Origin: Torymus aiolomorphi
Taxonomy: Eukaryota; Arthropoda; Insecta; Hymenoptera; Torymidae
Assembly (NCBI GenBank): GCA_036365515.1
Contig: CM070876.1
Coordinates: 122,530,810-122,594,809 of the forward strand
Direction of reading: 5' to 3'
DNA length: 64,000 bases
A model generated the notes under the pieces. It saw nothing but the letters and a program-made list of their open reading frames with translations. It had not been told where the DNA came from and did not search any database. A program made the position numbers and the translations under genes. Position 1 is the stretch's first letter. Every line of letters starts with the position of its first letter. Shown one piece after another: positions 10,826 through 23,266 of the stretch.

Positions 10826-12144
10826 TAGTCCAGGCGGTAGAGCATTCGAGGTGGACCTTCTTTGAAGTAGAGCATATTATAACGTAGAAAGTTCCGAAAT
10901 AATATGTAGAAAAAGAATCCGAGTTTGCCTATTCAAAAAAATGTCTGCTAAATTCAGTATAGCAAGAAATGTACCGAAATAACGTAAAAAGGCCTATTTT
11001 TCGGCATATTTTCTCTTATAACTTGAGAAGGAAGCGTTTAATCGAAAATAGTCATAGGACATTTTTTGTTTATCTGATGTTTTTCTACAAAGTTAATGTA
11101 TTTCCGAATCGAAAAATTTTATTTTGCGCTAACAATGAGTAAAAAACCGTTAAAAGTGATATGTAAAATGTAACTAATTTTTAAGGGGCGTAAAAATCAA
11201 TGAATGTTAATGAAAATTTGTGAAATGGTAGCTCATTATATGATAATACTATATAAAAAAATTCAGGATGCTCGACGGTGTAGTTTTCCAGTACGGCTGT
11301 TGTTAACTAAAAATTTATAACAATTTTGTCGCGTGCCATGGGTTTAAATAAAGACTCCACGCGGTCGCTGAATTTTTTACACATACTTTGGCTTATAGTT
11401 AATAATATGCAATATCAAAAATAGCCTTTTTTGCATTATACGGCTGCTTTAGAATTTTTTTCAATTTTTTCAATTTTTTCTTTTTATAAATAAATGCAAT
11501 TACATGAAAATGGCTCGATGAAAATGCAATGTTAAAAAAGGCTTGAGAACCTGATTAAAAAACGCTTTAATCGAGCTAAAACCGACCCGATTCAAATGAC
11601 TACAACCGGAGATATTAGAGCATTATGTCAACCTAAATTTACGGCTGACTTAAACGTGAAGTAGACAAATAAAAAATGTAGTATTGTAGCTAATTGTAAG
11701 AGCTTTCAATATCCGTTGAGTGCATTTCCGGCACTTATTTGCTTCATTAAATAAAAGTTATGAAAGGAAGCCTGATCATTGAAATTTCTCGGCGGAACGG
11801 CGCGGGAGGCGGAGTGGGGATGACTGCGAGCAGCTGTGCTGCCGCGCGGCACTGTCTCTTCAAAACGGATATGCGCGATAAAACTTAACTTTTCTCGGGA
11901 ACGAATTAACTTACAGACTTCATTTTTTTTTTAATTTGATATTGCGAATAGAGAGGAATAGGAATTTCGCATTTAAAATTATGTAAATAAATAAATTCTA
12001 AGTGAATTTTACGCATGAAGAATTAAGCAATTTTTTTTTCCATTAAAAATTTATTTATGACATGAAATTAATGTTTTTAAAGTAAATTAATAACTAAAAG
12101 ATTATTCTAAATTAATGATTTTGCAATTTATTTGTAAAAAATGT
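10826..12144. repeat. Left terminal inverted repeat (1.3 kb)
   Basis: The reverse complement matches 14121-15449 almost throughout. Similarity stops abruptly after ATTTGTAAAAAATGT at 12144. The inner end contains the last codons and the stop of the gene at 12128-13450. No coding function is visible in the rest. Confidence 0.9.
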
Positions 12145-13450
12145 AATCTTTTCTGTTTATATATTGGTAAATATGGTCTGCATTATCAAATACGTATTGG
12201 ATATAAGAATTATTATATAGCAGAGTTTGAGGGTGCAACAAAACAGACGATTCAAATAACTGGCATTCTTCATACGAGGCGCTGAAACCCAGAGTGTTCA
12301 ATATTTGTATGAGTTCCTTCGATCCATATTTTTTTGAAAGCATTGCTGCTAGTCCAATTTGCAAAGACGATAAAAATGATCTCGGCCGAGCAGCTGCTAT
12401 AATAGTATGCGCAATACTATTAATTTTAGTAATATATTTATCAGCCGTACGCTTATCTTTCAAAATAATTTCTTTTAGTAACTCTTGTAAAGTTTCTGGA
12501 ATAACAGTTGAAACATCTGAAGGAAAGTTATCTGGAGACGAATAAGAGTTACAATCGTACACTTTTCCACGAATATCTTCCAAAATAATTTTTCCAGCAC
12601 TTTGGATAATTCGTTTGCGCTCTGCTGTTTCATCCTTACATTTATTTTTGTACCAATTGTCAGTTAAAATTTTATATCCAATGTTGAGAAATATGATTAT
12701 CGGCCCGTATTTGGAAGTGTGAATAATAATGTCTGTTCCAAAAATATCAATTAAATAATTTTTTAAATATTTTGTGTTGGACCATTCGACACTTTCAAAA
12801 TTCTGCAATATTTCTCGTACACTAAACTGGCATTCTTCTTTATTTTCCGTTATATAATTTGCAATAAATTTTGCGGCTTTATAGGTATTAGTGTCTTCAT
12901 TTCTACTCTCTTTTCTAAATTTATTATATAATAATTTATAGCAGCTTTGATGGTATCGAGCGCCTACAGCTACCAAATCCTCAACTTTTATTATTCGATT
13001 ATACACTTCTAAGCATTCTCTGTCATCGACTTCTTGTAATTTGTTGAGTAAAGTAGCCCTGCTGCCAGTTTTAGATACAAAATAAACCACTTGTCGAATA
13101 TTTGCAGCTAGTTTTTTTTGTTTTTCTATAAAATCATCGCTAGCATCTTTTCCACAAATATAACAAAATTTTGCAAAGTTAAAATCGGCGCCTGTAGAAG
13201 CACGTGTAGAAATACCTGGCAATGATTTTAATTTATTCTCTGCTGCTTGTATATTCTTTTCCCATGTATAAGATTTCGCACAATTAGCATGAACATTAAT
13301 GGAACTGAATTTCCGAAATTGCAAATGTTTTTTGTCTTGTCTCCTTATGCTTGATGCGACGCAACTTCGAATACTTTCTTCTTTCAATGTACGAATAGCA
13401 CCGATATTTAGCGACTTTTCACAAATCATACAATCCACTTGATCAATCAT
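12128..13450 (-). CDS. Zinc-finger-type transposon protein, probably truncated (440 aa)
   Basis: This is the only long open frame of the long-TIR element, so it is the best candidate for its transposition protein or a remnant of it. Visible features are an N-terminal Cys pair (CMIC near residue 8), a second pair (CYIC near residue 95) and the later motif RYHQSCYKLL, together suggesting Zn-binding modules. Helical sequence follows, with the C-terminal motif YVFDNADH. I see no DDE-type catalytic triad. From memory, similar proteins in other invertebrates continue well beyond the VFDNAD motif, so the stop at 12128, just inside the left TIR, probably truncates it. The frame is otherwise uninterrupted. 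Transposase identity is inferred from position, not from a recognised domain. Confidence 0.6.
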   Translation of the reverse strand: MIDQVDCMICEKSLNIGAIRTLKEESIRSCVASSIRRQDKKHLQFRKFSSINVHANCAKSYTWEKNIQAAENKLKSLPGISTRASTGADFNFAKFCYICGKDASDDFIEKQKKLAANIRQVVYFVSKTGSRATLLNKLQEVDDRECLEVYNRIIKVEDLVAVGARYHQSCYKLLYNKFRKESRNEDTNTYKAAKFIANYITENKEECQFSVREILQNFESVEWSNTKYLKNYLIDIFGTDIIIHTSKYGPIIIFLNIGYKILTDNWYKNKCKDETAERKRIIQSAGKIILEDIRGKVYDCNSYSSPDNFPSDVSTVIPETLQELLKEIILKDKRTADKYITKINSIAHTIIAAARPRSFLSSLQIGLAAMLSKKYGSKELIQILNTLGFSASYEECQLFESSVLLHPQTLLYNNSYIQYVFDNADHIYQYINRKDYIFYK

Positions 13451-14120
13451 TACATTAGAATAGAAGCTGCAAAATAATATGTGCTATATAGTATTTAGCA
13501 GCGACTTTATAATTTATTGAAATGATATTATTGATATAGGAATGTTCTCTAAAATTTTTAGTATTTCAATCATAGGAACAGAATACTTACATGAATATAT
13601 ATATATATATATATTCTCTCCAATTTTATATATAAGTATGCGAAAATACACTCTGAAAACTAACTTTTAACTGGTAAACTATGACCCCAAATGATTGCTA
13701 CTAAGAACGCTTCCAGACTAACCGACTGAAAGACGTTACAGACTGCTCTACACAACCTATACTATTATAAAGGACGGTTTTCATAAGTGTTGCAGGATGC
13801 CGTTCATTCCAAGAATGACAGCATCTCTGATTGGTTCGTCTCACCCGACTGGCCATGTAGCCGTGTAAGCGAAACATATACTAAGATTTCAAACAGGGGG
13901 GTGGGGGGTTACAAAGTGCGTTGACCTTCGTACCTTTCGTGTCAATACAAACGGTTACCTACCTGGAGTACAATAGACCGCTTTTACCTGCCGATCCACT
14001 AATACAGTTCGTTTACCTGAACTGAAGTTATTCAGTTTCTATAGATGTTAACATAACAATATATTTACATACAATGAAAAAATATACTGTTTAATTTAAA
14101 TATATTTATAATAAAAATAA

Positions 14121-15449
14121 ACATTTTTTACAAATAAATTGCAAAATCATTAATTTAGAATAATCTTTTAGTTATTAATTTACTTTAAAAACATTAATTT
14201 CATGTCATAAATAAATTTTTAATGGAAAAAAAAATTGCTTAATTCTTCATGCGTAAAATTCACTTAGAATTTATTTATTTACATAATTTTAAATGCGAAA
14301 TTCCTATTCCTCTCTATTCGCAATATCAAATTAAAAAAAAAATGAAGTCTGTAAGTTAATTCGTTCCCGAGAAAAGTTAAGTTTTATCGCGCATATCCGT
14401 TTTGAAGAGACAGTGCCGCGCGGCAGCACAGCTGCTCGCAGTCATCCCCACTCCGCCTCCCGCGCCGTTCCGCCGAGAAATTTCAATGATCAGGCTTCCT
14501 TTCATAACTTTTATTTAATGAAGCAAATAAGTGCCGGAAATGCACTCAACGGATATTGAAAGCTCTTACAATTAGCTACAATACTACATTTTTTATTTGT
14601 CTACTTCACGTTTAAGTCAGCCGTAAATTTAGGTTGACTTAATGCTCTAATATCTCCGGTTGTAGTCATTTGAATCGGGTCGGTTTTAGCTCGATTAAAG
14701 CGTTTTTTAATCAGGTTCTCAAGCCTTTTTTAACATTGCATTTTCATCGAGCCATTTTCATGTAATTGCATTTATTTATAAAAAGAAAAAATTGAAAAAA
14801 TTGAAAAAAATTCTAAAGCACCCGTATAATGCAAAAAAGGCTATTTTTGATATTGCATATTATTAACTATAAGCCAAAGTATGTGTAAAAAATTCAGCGA
14901 CCGCGTGGAGTCTTTATTTAAACCCATGGCACGCGACAAAATTGTTATAAATTTTTAGTTAACAACAGCCGTACTGGAAAACTACACCGTCGAGCATCCT
15001 GAATTTTTTTATATAGTATTATCATATAATGAGCTACCATTTCACAAATTTTCATTAACATTCATTGATTTTTACGCCCCTTAAAAATTAGTTACATTTT
15101 ACATATCACTTTTAACGGTTTTTTACTCATTGTTAGCGCAAAATAAAATTTTTCGATTCGGAAATACATTAACTTTGTAGAAAAACATCAGATAAACAAA
15201 AAATGTCCTATGACTACTTTCGATTAAACGCTTCCTTCTCAAGTTATAAGAGAAAATATGCCGAAAAATAGGCCTTTTTACGTTATTTCGGTACATTTCT
15301 TGCTATACTGAATTTAGCAGACATTTTTTTGAATAGGCAAACTCGGATTCTTTTTCTACATATTATTTCGGAACTTTCTACGTTATAATATGCTCTACTT
15401 CAAAGAAGGTCGACCAAAGCTTGGTTTTACTGCTCTACCGCCTGGACTA
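14121..15449. repeat. Right terminal inverted repeat (1.3 kb)
   Basis: Reverse complement of 10826-12144. The outer 60 bp differ from the left copy by a roughly 10-bp length change. Confidence 0.9.
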
Positions 15450-15452
15450 TTA

Positions 15453-15807
15453 ATGCGATGGCTGTTCGGAAGAATATAAGCACAAGTGTATCGTGTGCCT
15501 ATCGCCAGTGCAGCCCGTTGCATAAGCGCCTCTCCCCCCATTGACCACTGTAGGACTAGGAAGAGAGTCGCGCGACACATCACGTGACAAAGGAATTTAC
15601 ACTTGTGTAATGAGTGTGAATAAGAGCACAATACATCACGCGACTTCGTTGCGCAGGGGACATTGTAGCTTTGGTAGACTGAGTGTCGCGGCACGGCCTA
15701 TAGCATCGGTCGAAAGTGAAACACGCGGCCACAATACACTGGCCTGGTTCACCTCTCCAAGCTTCAAAATTAACAAAAACACAATGTGCTTAGCTAATTC
15801 ATAAACA
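15453..15807 (-). repeat. BEL/Pao 3' LTR, second part
   Basis: Aligns with 48303-48660 with scattered substitutions and ends ATTCATAAACA. The adjacent inner sequence, read on the minus strand as a G/A-rich run ending GGCGGACGGTA, is a plausible polypurine tract. Confidence 0.85.
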
Positions 15808-16134
15808 TACCGTCCGCCTCGTTGGGAGACGTTACATAATCAGTTGAGCAACGATAAGGCTTTAAATAATAAAATCCTATAGCGAGTACCGCCCACCGTG
15901 ATGGAATCGCATTACATGAACCAAACTAGATTCTATATAATTCAAACGCTCAATTGTGAATTGTGATTCACTACTGATTAAATTCTAATTAACAAAACTA
16001 AAGATCAATTATTGCTTGCACGTCAAGCCAACAACTAACGTTAATTAAATGAGCACGCAGGCTCGAAAAATAAACTAAAGGGAGAACAGAATGGGGTATT
16101 TAAGTATCTTAAAACTATTCTTTGAGTCTTCATG

Positions 16135-17536
16135 TTAAGGGACGTCAGCTTGTAGGCGGAGGGGGCAAAGCTTCACAATCGGTCGAGTGGTCTGACCCTT
16201 GGCCGTACGGAGCGTAGCCACTCTCACGTGGCCGTCTGTGCCGCGGTGAACCTCTATGACTCGACCCATCGGCCATCTAGCTGGCGGTGACAGGTCATCG
16301 ATGATGAACACTAGTTTGCCCTTTTGAGGTCCACTCGCCTAACTTCCCACTTGTTGCGTGCTTGCAAGTGATGCAGGTACTCGCGCTTTCACCTGTGCCA
16401 AAAATCGTTTCGTATTTTAGAAATTAGCTTCCATGTGGAAAGCGGGGTAGTGGAGTCCGGTAGGAACCCAGGTTCTGGCAGAGTGGTGAGGAGACGGCTG
16501 GTTACAAAATGACCAGGAGTTAGAGGGGATAGGTCATTCGGATCGTTGGAGATTCTTGTCAGTGGGCGTGAATGGAGACACGCTTCGACGTCGCAAAGCA
16601 ACGTTGTCATCTCCTCGAACGACAGATGTTGGTCGCCTATCACTCTCCTCAGGTGGAATTTCGTAGACTTCACTCCGGCCTCCCACATATCTCCGAAGTG
16701 CGGTGAGTATGGTGGAATGAACGACCAATCAGTTCATTGATTGGCGAGGACTTCAGCGGTCTCGCTATAAAATTCAGACGCAGCCTTGAACATCCTGCGT
16801 AATTCCTTGTCCGCTCCTCTAAAGGTCGTTCCATTGTCACTCATCAGTTTGGTACATCTCCCTCGTCGGCTGCTGAAGCGTCTGAAAGCAGCGATAAATG
16901 CTGAAGACGTTAAGTCTGTAACGGCTTCTAAGTGTATGGCTTTTGTAGCCAGACATACAAACAAACAGATATAGCCTTTATAGGCCTTAAAACCTCGGCC
17001 ACGCTTAGTGCGCAGCATGATGGGTCCGGCGAAATCCACGCCGGCATTGTTGAATAGTAGACATGGCCTTACTCGTTCGCTTGGCAAGGGGGCCATGAGC
17101 TGTGTACTTCCGCGGCAGCTGAATCGGGTACACATTGGAGGATAATTTTTCGGACCAGGGCGTTGGCATGGATGATCCAAAATTGTTGTAGGATCGCATT
17201 TCGGGTCACTTGTGGTCCACCGTGCAGCGTGCGTGCGTGAGGCTCTCTTACGAGCAGCGTTGAAAGATGGCTCTCTTTGGCGAGGATGAGTGGGTGTTGC
17301 TGTTCGTGATTGAGATTGGAAGCTTGGAGGCGTCCTCCAACCCGCAGCAGGCCCTCTTCGTCTAGATACGGGTTCATGCGTAGTAGCGCCGATAACTTTG
17401 ACAACGGTTTTTGATGCTGCAGCGCTCGGATTTCATCTGGAAAGCGAATAGATTGCGCCAGGCGCACCAGGCGCAACAGAACTTGGTCCAGCTCAGCCGC
17501 TCGCAGGAAACCCATTTGATGGTTCTTCCTGTCCAA
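16135..17536 (-). pseudogene. BEL/Pao integrase (zinc-binding, core, C-terminal DUF5641-like)
   Basis: On the minus strand from 17536 down: a zinc-binding region (LLRVGGRLQAS, then HPLILAKESHLS), the integrase core with NNAGVDFAGP (first Asp) and LMSDNGTTFRGADKEL (second Asp), then CDVEACLHSRPLTRIS and LTPGHF of the Pao-type C-terminal half. A C-terminal region ends near 16135 with RWPMGRVIEVH and KLCPLRLQADVP, typical of the DUF5641-like tail of BEL integrases. This enzyme joins retrotransposon cDNA to host DNA. Reading needs frame changes near 17070-17180 and 16690-16734, and the part near 16345 is disturbed, so the gene is dead. Confidence 0.85.
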
Positions 17537-17721
17537 GAACCTAAAAATATACGCAACTACTCAAATTAATTTTGAGAGACACGAGAACTTGGCCATCAAT
17601 TCCTCGGCAGGGGCAGCCCGTCCAATCTTCGGGGCTCGTCTGAGGCGTTGACCAAGAGACACAATGATGACGGTTCCTGTTTGGTTCTTAATTTGGGTCA
17701 TTGTTGCTGATCCAAACTCAG

Positions 17722-18045
17722 CTATGGCGGGCCTTGCCACCAGTGTTGATCGGACATCAATTCATCAGGCGCGAGTCCTCGAGTGGCTTTATCAGCCGGG
17801 TTGTTACCTGATGTAACGCAATTCCAACATGGGGCCGGGTAGGCGTCATAGATTTTGGCGACTCGATGAGCGACGAATGTGGACCATCTAGAAGCGTGCC
17901 CCTTCAGCCAAGCGAGCACCACCTCGGAGTCCGTCCAATTGAAAACTGTAACTTCAGAAAGATTCATGTCATTTTCTATTTGTGTCAGTAATCGTGTGAA
18001 CAGCAGCGCTCCACATAACACGAAGCTGGGTATAGATTGAGCCTT
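17722..18045 (-). pseudogene. BEL/Pao RNase H region, cut by the foldback insertion
   Basis: The minus strand encodes SIPSFVLCGALLFTRLL, FNWTDSEVVLAWLKGH (with the TDSE catalytic-type motif) and NPADKATRG, the diagnostic RNase H stretch of BEL/Pao Pol. The upstream boundary is the left end of the foldback element; the missing upstream residues resume at 23267. Downstream, reading to the integrase requires frame changes around 17570-17720. Confidence 0.85.
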
Positions 18046-18055
18046 CCCTACTGAA

Positions 18056-18125
18056 CAAAATCGCGCGAGTAATCGCGCGACTAATCGCGGGAGCAATCGC
18101 GTAAGTACTCGCGCAAGTAATTGAG
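18056..18125. repeat. 12-bp subrepeats of the left foldback terminus
   Basis: At least five consecutive 12-bp units of the form ATCGCGNNAGTA. A further reverse-oriented set follows at about 18157-18200, absent from the right end. Confidence 0.85.
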
Positions 18126-19339
18126 TCATGTTATCGATCAAATCATGACGCCATAAATCGCGTCATTACTTGCGCGATTAGTCGTGCGATTGGTAGGAAA
18201 ATTTTTATAAAAAAAATATACACCAAAAATATGCATAAAAATTATTTTTAATGATAAGAACGGATTACCTTCCAAAATTATAGCTTATACTAAAAAAGTC
18301 CAGCTGATTTCAGCTGAACATCATACAGAATATCCCCTGATTATCACGTGATTAGCACCTAAAAATCATGTTGATATTATCTCTTAAAAAATATAGTTTT
18401 TACATTTTGCTATGAAAATTTAAGTTTTTCTCACATTTAAAGATATTAATTACAAATTTATATAGGTTAATTATTAATTAGAACAAATTATTTAGCAATG
18501 CCACAGTGTTCATAAAAATAATAGTTTAATGAAACATCTGTAGAGAAAACATTATTTATACTGGTATTGTATTTACATATAGGTACGGTACTTACAATTT
18601 TTTCGAAGACAAAAAACGGCAGAAAAGAGAAAGACGAGACGATGTTTAATGAGTCTCGGGCTCGCGCTACTCGACGCCGACCCGCGATATCAAAAACAAG
18701 CGAGGCCAACATCGAGCGCGCTTTCGAGTACTCAATAGTAACTGCCCTGATAGGCATCGGCGATGACTGTGGAATGGGGTTTCCGTACCCCAGGTTCCCA
18801 CCACGCACATACACACTACATTAGCACCTTGACATGGACGACGACTAAGAATCTTATCCAAACTGTCCTTTACAGTTTCGTTATGTATTATGGTTTGCAA
18901 CTGATATGAATAAGCGCTACTTAATTATTATCACATACCATTGAATTAGTAAAAAATCCATGTAATAAGTATTTTATTATTTTAAATTTACTGCTAAATG
19001 GATTTCCTCTTTCACTGTAAGTTATATAACCATAAGTTGTAGTTTTATGTATAAAGTACTGCAAATCATAAATATTAAATTGAAAATAAATCAGAATGAC
19101 TTGTTACAATCCAAGACACAAACATGTAAATATTCTCTAATATATGTGAAGTTATTTTATAAATATATGTGAATTGGCAATAATTATATATGCTTTATAT
19201 TGTCTTGTACCAAATCAACTAAGATTCAATCCTTTTTTCGTTTATATAATGTACCTTAGAATAATAAACCAAAATGCAATTAATCGCTTAATAAGAGAAT
19301 AGCAAGCATCACTAAATGTAGCTTAGTCTTATATACTTA

Positions 19340-20480
19340 TGACACGGGTGGTAATATGAAAGAGCATTGGCATTTCGTATAGCTTTACAACTGCAGATAC
19401 TGATGCTACTGCATCTTTATTATACTGACAGTTCTAGTAAAAATTGATTAGTACACGCTTACAAATAATGAGTTAGGAAATTGAACAAATTGGACATCCA
19501 ACGAACTGAATTGGATACGCTAGTTTATGCCTAACAGCAGGCAATATAGTTCGTCTAATGTCCAATTTTACAATTTCCTTAATCGTACTTCGATGAACCA
19601 TTTAAAACACACCGTACAAATTATCAAAAATTTTATAAACTCTTATTAAATTTTCTTATTATAACCAAACATTTTTCCATCAATCATTCCTAATTAAAAT
19701 ATGTTAAGTTGAAATTGACCTCACTAAGGTACTCGGCCAAGTAAGAAAATTTTGATAGTACTGGTTTATGTGTTGTTTGTTAAATATAAGTCTGGCATTG
19801 AAGTGACATCAGCAATAGTATTGGATCTAAAGTTATATGAAATGTCAGTATTCTTTCATACTGCTACCCAAGACATAACAACAACAAAAATTTAATATCA
19901 GTTGTGCGTGTCTTGGACTGTAAATAGTCATTCTTTTTTTTTTTTTCAAGTTATAGTCATGCTTTGGTAGTATTCCATTTTTAATATTACGAGTTATTGT
20001 TAGCAGTATACAAGGACATTAACATTTTATACGACTTTAGATCTATACAACAGTATCGCTACTGTCCTTTCAATACCATACTTATCTTTAACGAATACCA
20101 TGTAAACCGATACTATCAAAATTTTTTACTTGGTCGAGTATTTTGAATGAAAAATGTTTAGTTATAATAAGAACATTTAATTAGTTTATAAAATTTTTCA
20201 TAATTTATACGGTGAGTTCTGAATGGTTCGTAGAAGTATGATTAAGGAAATTGAAAAAATTGAACATTAGACGAACTATATTGCCTGGTGTTAGGCTGGA
20301 ATAAACTAGCGTACTCAATAATAGAGTTGATTGGATGTCTATTTTGTTAAATTTCCTAATTTATTGTTTGTAAGCGTATACTAATCAATTTTTACTAGTA
20401 CTGTCAGTATAATAAAGATGCAGTAGCATCAGTATCTGTTGTAAAGCTATACAAAATACCAATGCTCTTCCATATTACCA
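19340..20480. repeat. Inner palindrome of left half of the foldback element
   Basis: Sequence at 19340-19640 recurs reverse-complemented at about 20225-20480, for example CTTTATTATACTGACAGT and its complement. The axis is near 19910. The same module appears again at 20880-21160 and 21740-22020. Confidence 0.8.
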
Positions 20481-20879
20481 CGTGTGCCATAATTATATAA
20501 GACTAAGCTACATTGAATGGTGCATGCTTTTCTCTTGTTGAATAATTAATTGCACTTTGGCTTATTATTCTAAGGTACATTATTCTCAACAAAAAAAGAT
20601 TGAATATCAGTTGATTCGGTAAAAGACAATATAAAGCATTCATAATTATTGTCAATTCACATATATTTATAAAATAACTTCAGATGTATTAAAGAGTATT
20701 GACATGTGCAGGTCTTTCTGATAATGTTTTTTTTTATTTATTATTTAATATTTATTATTTGCAAATCTTTTAAATATAAAAGTAAAAGTTATGGTTATAT
20801 AACTTACAGTGAAAGAGGAAATAAGACAATAGCATGCACCATTAAATGTAGCTTAGTCTTATATACTTATGGCACACGT

Positions 20880-22020
20880 GGTAATATGAAAGAGCATTGG
20901 CATTTTGTATAGCTTTACAGCAGATACTGATGCGACTACATCTTTATTATACTAACAGTAATAATAAAAATTGATTACTATACGCTTACCAACAATGAAT
21001 TAGGAAATTGAACAAATTGGACATCCAATGAACTCTATTATTGAATACGCTAGTTTATTCCAGCCTAATACCATGCAATATAGTTCGTCTAATGATCAAT
21101 TTTTTATATTTCCTTAATCATACTTCTCCGAACCATTCAAAACTCACCGTATAAATTATGAAAAATTTTATAAACTAATTAAATGTTCTTATTATAACAA
21201 AACATTTTTTCATTCAAAATACTCGACCAAGTGGAAAATTTTGATAGTACCGGTTTACATGGTATTCGTTAAAGATGAGTATGTGTAGTGAAAGGACAGT
21301 AGCGATAGTGTTGTATAGATCTAGAGTTGTATAAAATGTTAGTGTCCTTGCATATTGCTAACAATAGCTCGTTATATTAAAAATGAAATACTAGCAAAGC
21401 ATGACTATAACGTGAAAAAAAAAATAGAATGACTATTTACAGTCCAAGACATGCACAACTGATATTAAATTTTTGTTGTTGTTATGCCTTGGGTAGCAGT
21501 ATGAAAGAATACTGACATTTCATATAACTTTAGATCCAATACTATTGCTGATGTCACTTCAATGCCAGACTTGTATTTAACAGACAACACGTACCAGTAC
21601 TATAAAAATTTTCTTACTTGGCCGAGTATCTTATTCAGGTGAATTTCAACTCAACATATTTTAATTAGGAATGATTCATGGAAAAATGTTTAGTTATAAT
21701 AAGAAAATTTAATAAGAGTTTATAAAATTTTTCATAATTTGTACGATGTGTTTTGAATGGTTCATCGAAGGACGATTAAGGAAATTGTAAAATTGGACAT
21801 TAGACGAACTATATTGCCTGGTGTTAGGCTGGAATAAACTAGCGTATCCAATAGCGTTCGTTGGATGTCCAATTTATTCAATTTCCTAACTCATTATTTG
21901 TAAGCGTGTACTAATCAATTTTTACTAGAACTGTCAGTATAATAAAGATGCAGTAGCATCAGTATCTGCAGTTGTAAAGCTATACGAAATGCCAATGCTC
22001 TTTCATATTACCACCAGTGT
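20880..22020. repeat. Inner palindrome of right half of the foldback element
   Basis: Mirror counterpart of 19340-20480, with its axis near 21440. Confidence 0.8.
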
Positions 22021-23192
22021 CATAAGTATATAAGACTAAGCTACATTTAATGATGCTTGCTATTCTCTTATTAAACGATTAATTGCATTTTGGTTTATTA
22101 TTCTAAGGTACATTATATCAACAAAAAAAGGATTGAATCTTAGTTAATTTGGTACAAGACAATATAAAGCATTTATAATTATTGCCAATTCACATATATT
22201 TATAAAATAACTTCACATATATTAGAGAATATTTACATGTTTGTGTCTTGGATTGTAACAAGTTATTCTAATTTATTTTAAATTTAATATTTATGATTTG
22301 CAGTTCTTTATAAATAAAAGTACAACTTATTGTTATATAACTTACAGTGAAAGAGGAAACTCATTTAGCCGTAAATTTAAAATAATATAATACTTATTAC
22401 ATGGATTTTTTCCTAATTCAAAGGTATGTGATAATAATTAAGTAGCGCTTGTTCATATATGTTGCAAACCATAATACATAATGAAACTGTAAAGGACAGT
22501 TTGGATAAGATTCTCAGTCGTCGCCCATGTGAACGTGCTAATATAGTGTGTATGTGCGTGGTGGGAACCTGGGGTACGCAAACCCTTTTCCACAGTCATC
22601 GCCGATGCCTATCAAGGCAGTTACTATTGAGTACTCGAAGTCGCGCTCGATGTTGGCCTCGCTTGTTTTTGATATCGCGGGTCGGCGTCGAGTAGCGCGA
22701 GCCCGAGACTCGTTAAACATCGCCTCGTCTTTTTCTTTTCTGCCGTTTTTGTCTTCGAAAATATTGTAAGTACCGTACCTATATGTAAATACAATACCAG
22801 TATAAATAATATTTTCTCTACAAATGTTTCATTAAACTATTATTTTTATAAACACTGTTGCATTGCTAAATAATTTATTCTAATTGATAATTAACTTATA
22901 TAAATTTGTAATTAATAACTTTAAATGTGAGAAAAACTCAAATTGTCATAGCAAAATGTAAAAACCATATTTTTTTAAGAGATAATATCAACATGATTTT
23001 TAGGTGCTAATTACGTGATAGTCAGGGGACATTCTGGTATGATGTTCAGCTGAAATCAGCTGGATTTTTTCGGTATAAACTATAATTTTTGAAGGTAATT
23101 CGTTCTTATCATTAAAAATAATTTTTATACATATTTTTTGTGTATATTTTTTTTTGTAAAAATTTGATTTGGTCGATAACATGACGCAATTA

Positions 23193-23253
23193 CTTGCGCG
23201 AGTACCTACGCGATTGCTCGCGCGATTAGTCGCGCGATTACTTGCGCGATTTT
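23193..23253. repeat. 12-bp subrepeats of the right foldback terminus
   Basis: Five 12-bp units related to TTACTTGCGCGA and TTAGTCGCGCGA, the reverse complement of the left terminal array. Confidence 0.85.
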
Positions 23254-23266
23254 TTTCAGTAGGGTT

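Larger units (their letters stand above)
10826..15449. mobile_element. Long-TIR DNA transposon, 4.6 kb, superfamily not assigned
   Basis: The element begins TAGTCCAGGCGGTAGAGCA and ends with its reverse complement. TTA is duplicated on both sides (10823-10825 and 15450-15452), and the uninterrupted target can be read in the other BEL LTR near 48300. The terminal inverted repeats are very long: 10826-12144 and 14121-15449, nearly identical apart from small indels near the outer ends. The 2-kb core carries one minus-strand gene (12128-13450). A TTA duplication is compatible with several superfamilies (PIF/Harbinger, some CACTA/Chapaev-like); the ends match none I can name with certainty. Confidence 0.85.
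18046..23264. mobile_element. Foldback-type element, 5.2 kb, nested palindromes
   Basis: The ends are inverted: CCCTACTGAA on the left and TTCAGTAGGG on the right, and the two 2.6-kb halves are reverse complements over most of their length (axis near 20655). The terminal 70 bp on each side are tandem 12-bp subrepeats (variants of ATCGCGCGAGTA), a foldback hallmark. Each half contains a smaller palindrome (19340-20480 and 20880-22020), so one roughly 280-bp module occurs four times in alternating orientation. It interrupts the BEL pol frame; the flanks suggest only a TT duplication (18044-18045 and 23265-23266). No transposase is visible; short open frames inside are antisense mirror images in the arms. 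Confidence 0.85.

Noticed and set aside
15395..15804. Small proteins in the BEL LTR on both strands
   Set aside because: They overlap LTR sequence and the long-TIR terminus; the equivalents in the other LTR differ in frame and length.
16389..18045. Endogenous retrovirus with an envelope gene
   Set aside because: No envelope-like frame is found in any of the LTR elements here; the pol order and motifs fit plain BEL/Pao, gypsy and copia retrotransposons.
18488..18900. Small proteins encoded in the foldback arms (also 22459-22769)
   Set aside because: The same sequence is open on both strands and in mirror copies; no domain is visible, so they are by-products of the inverted repeat.
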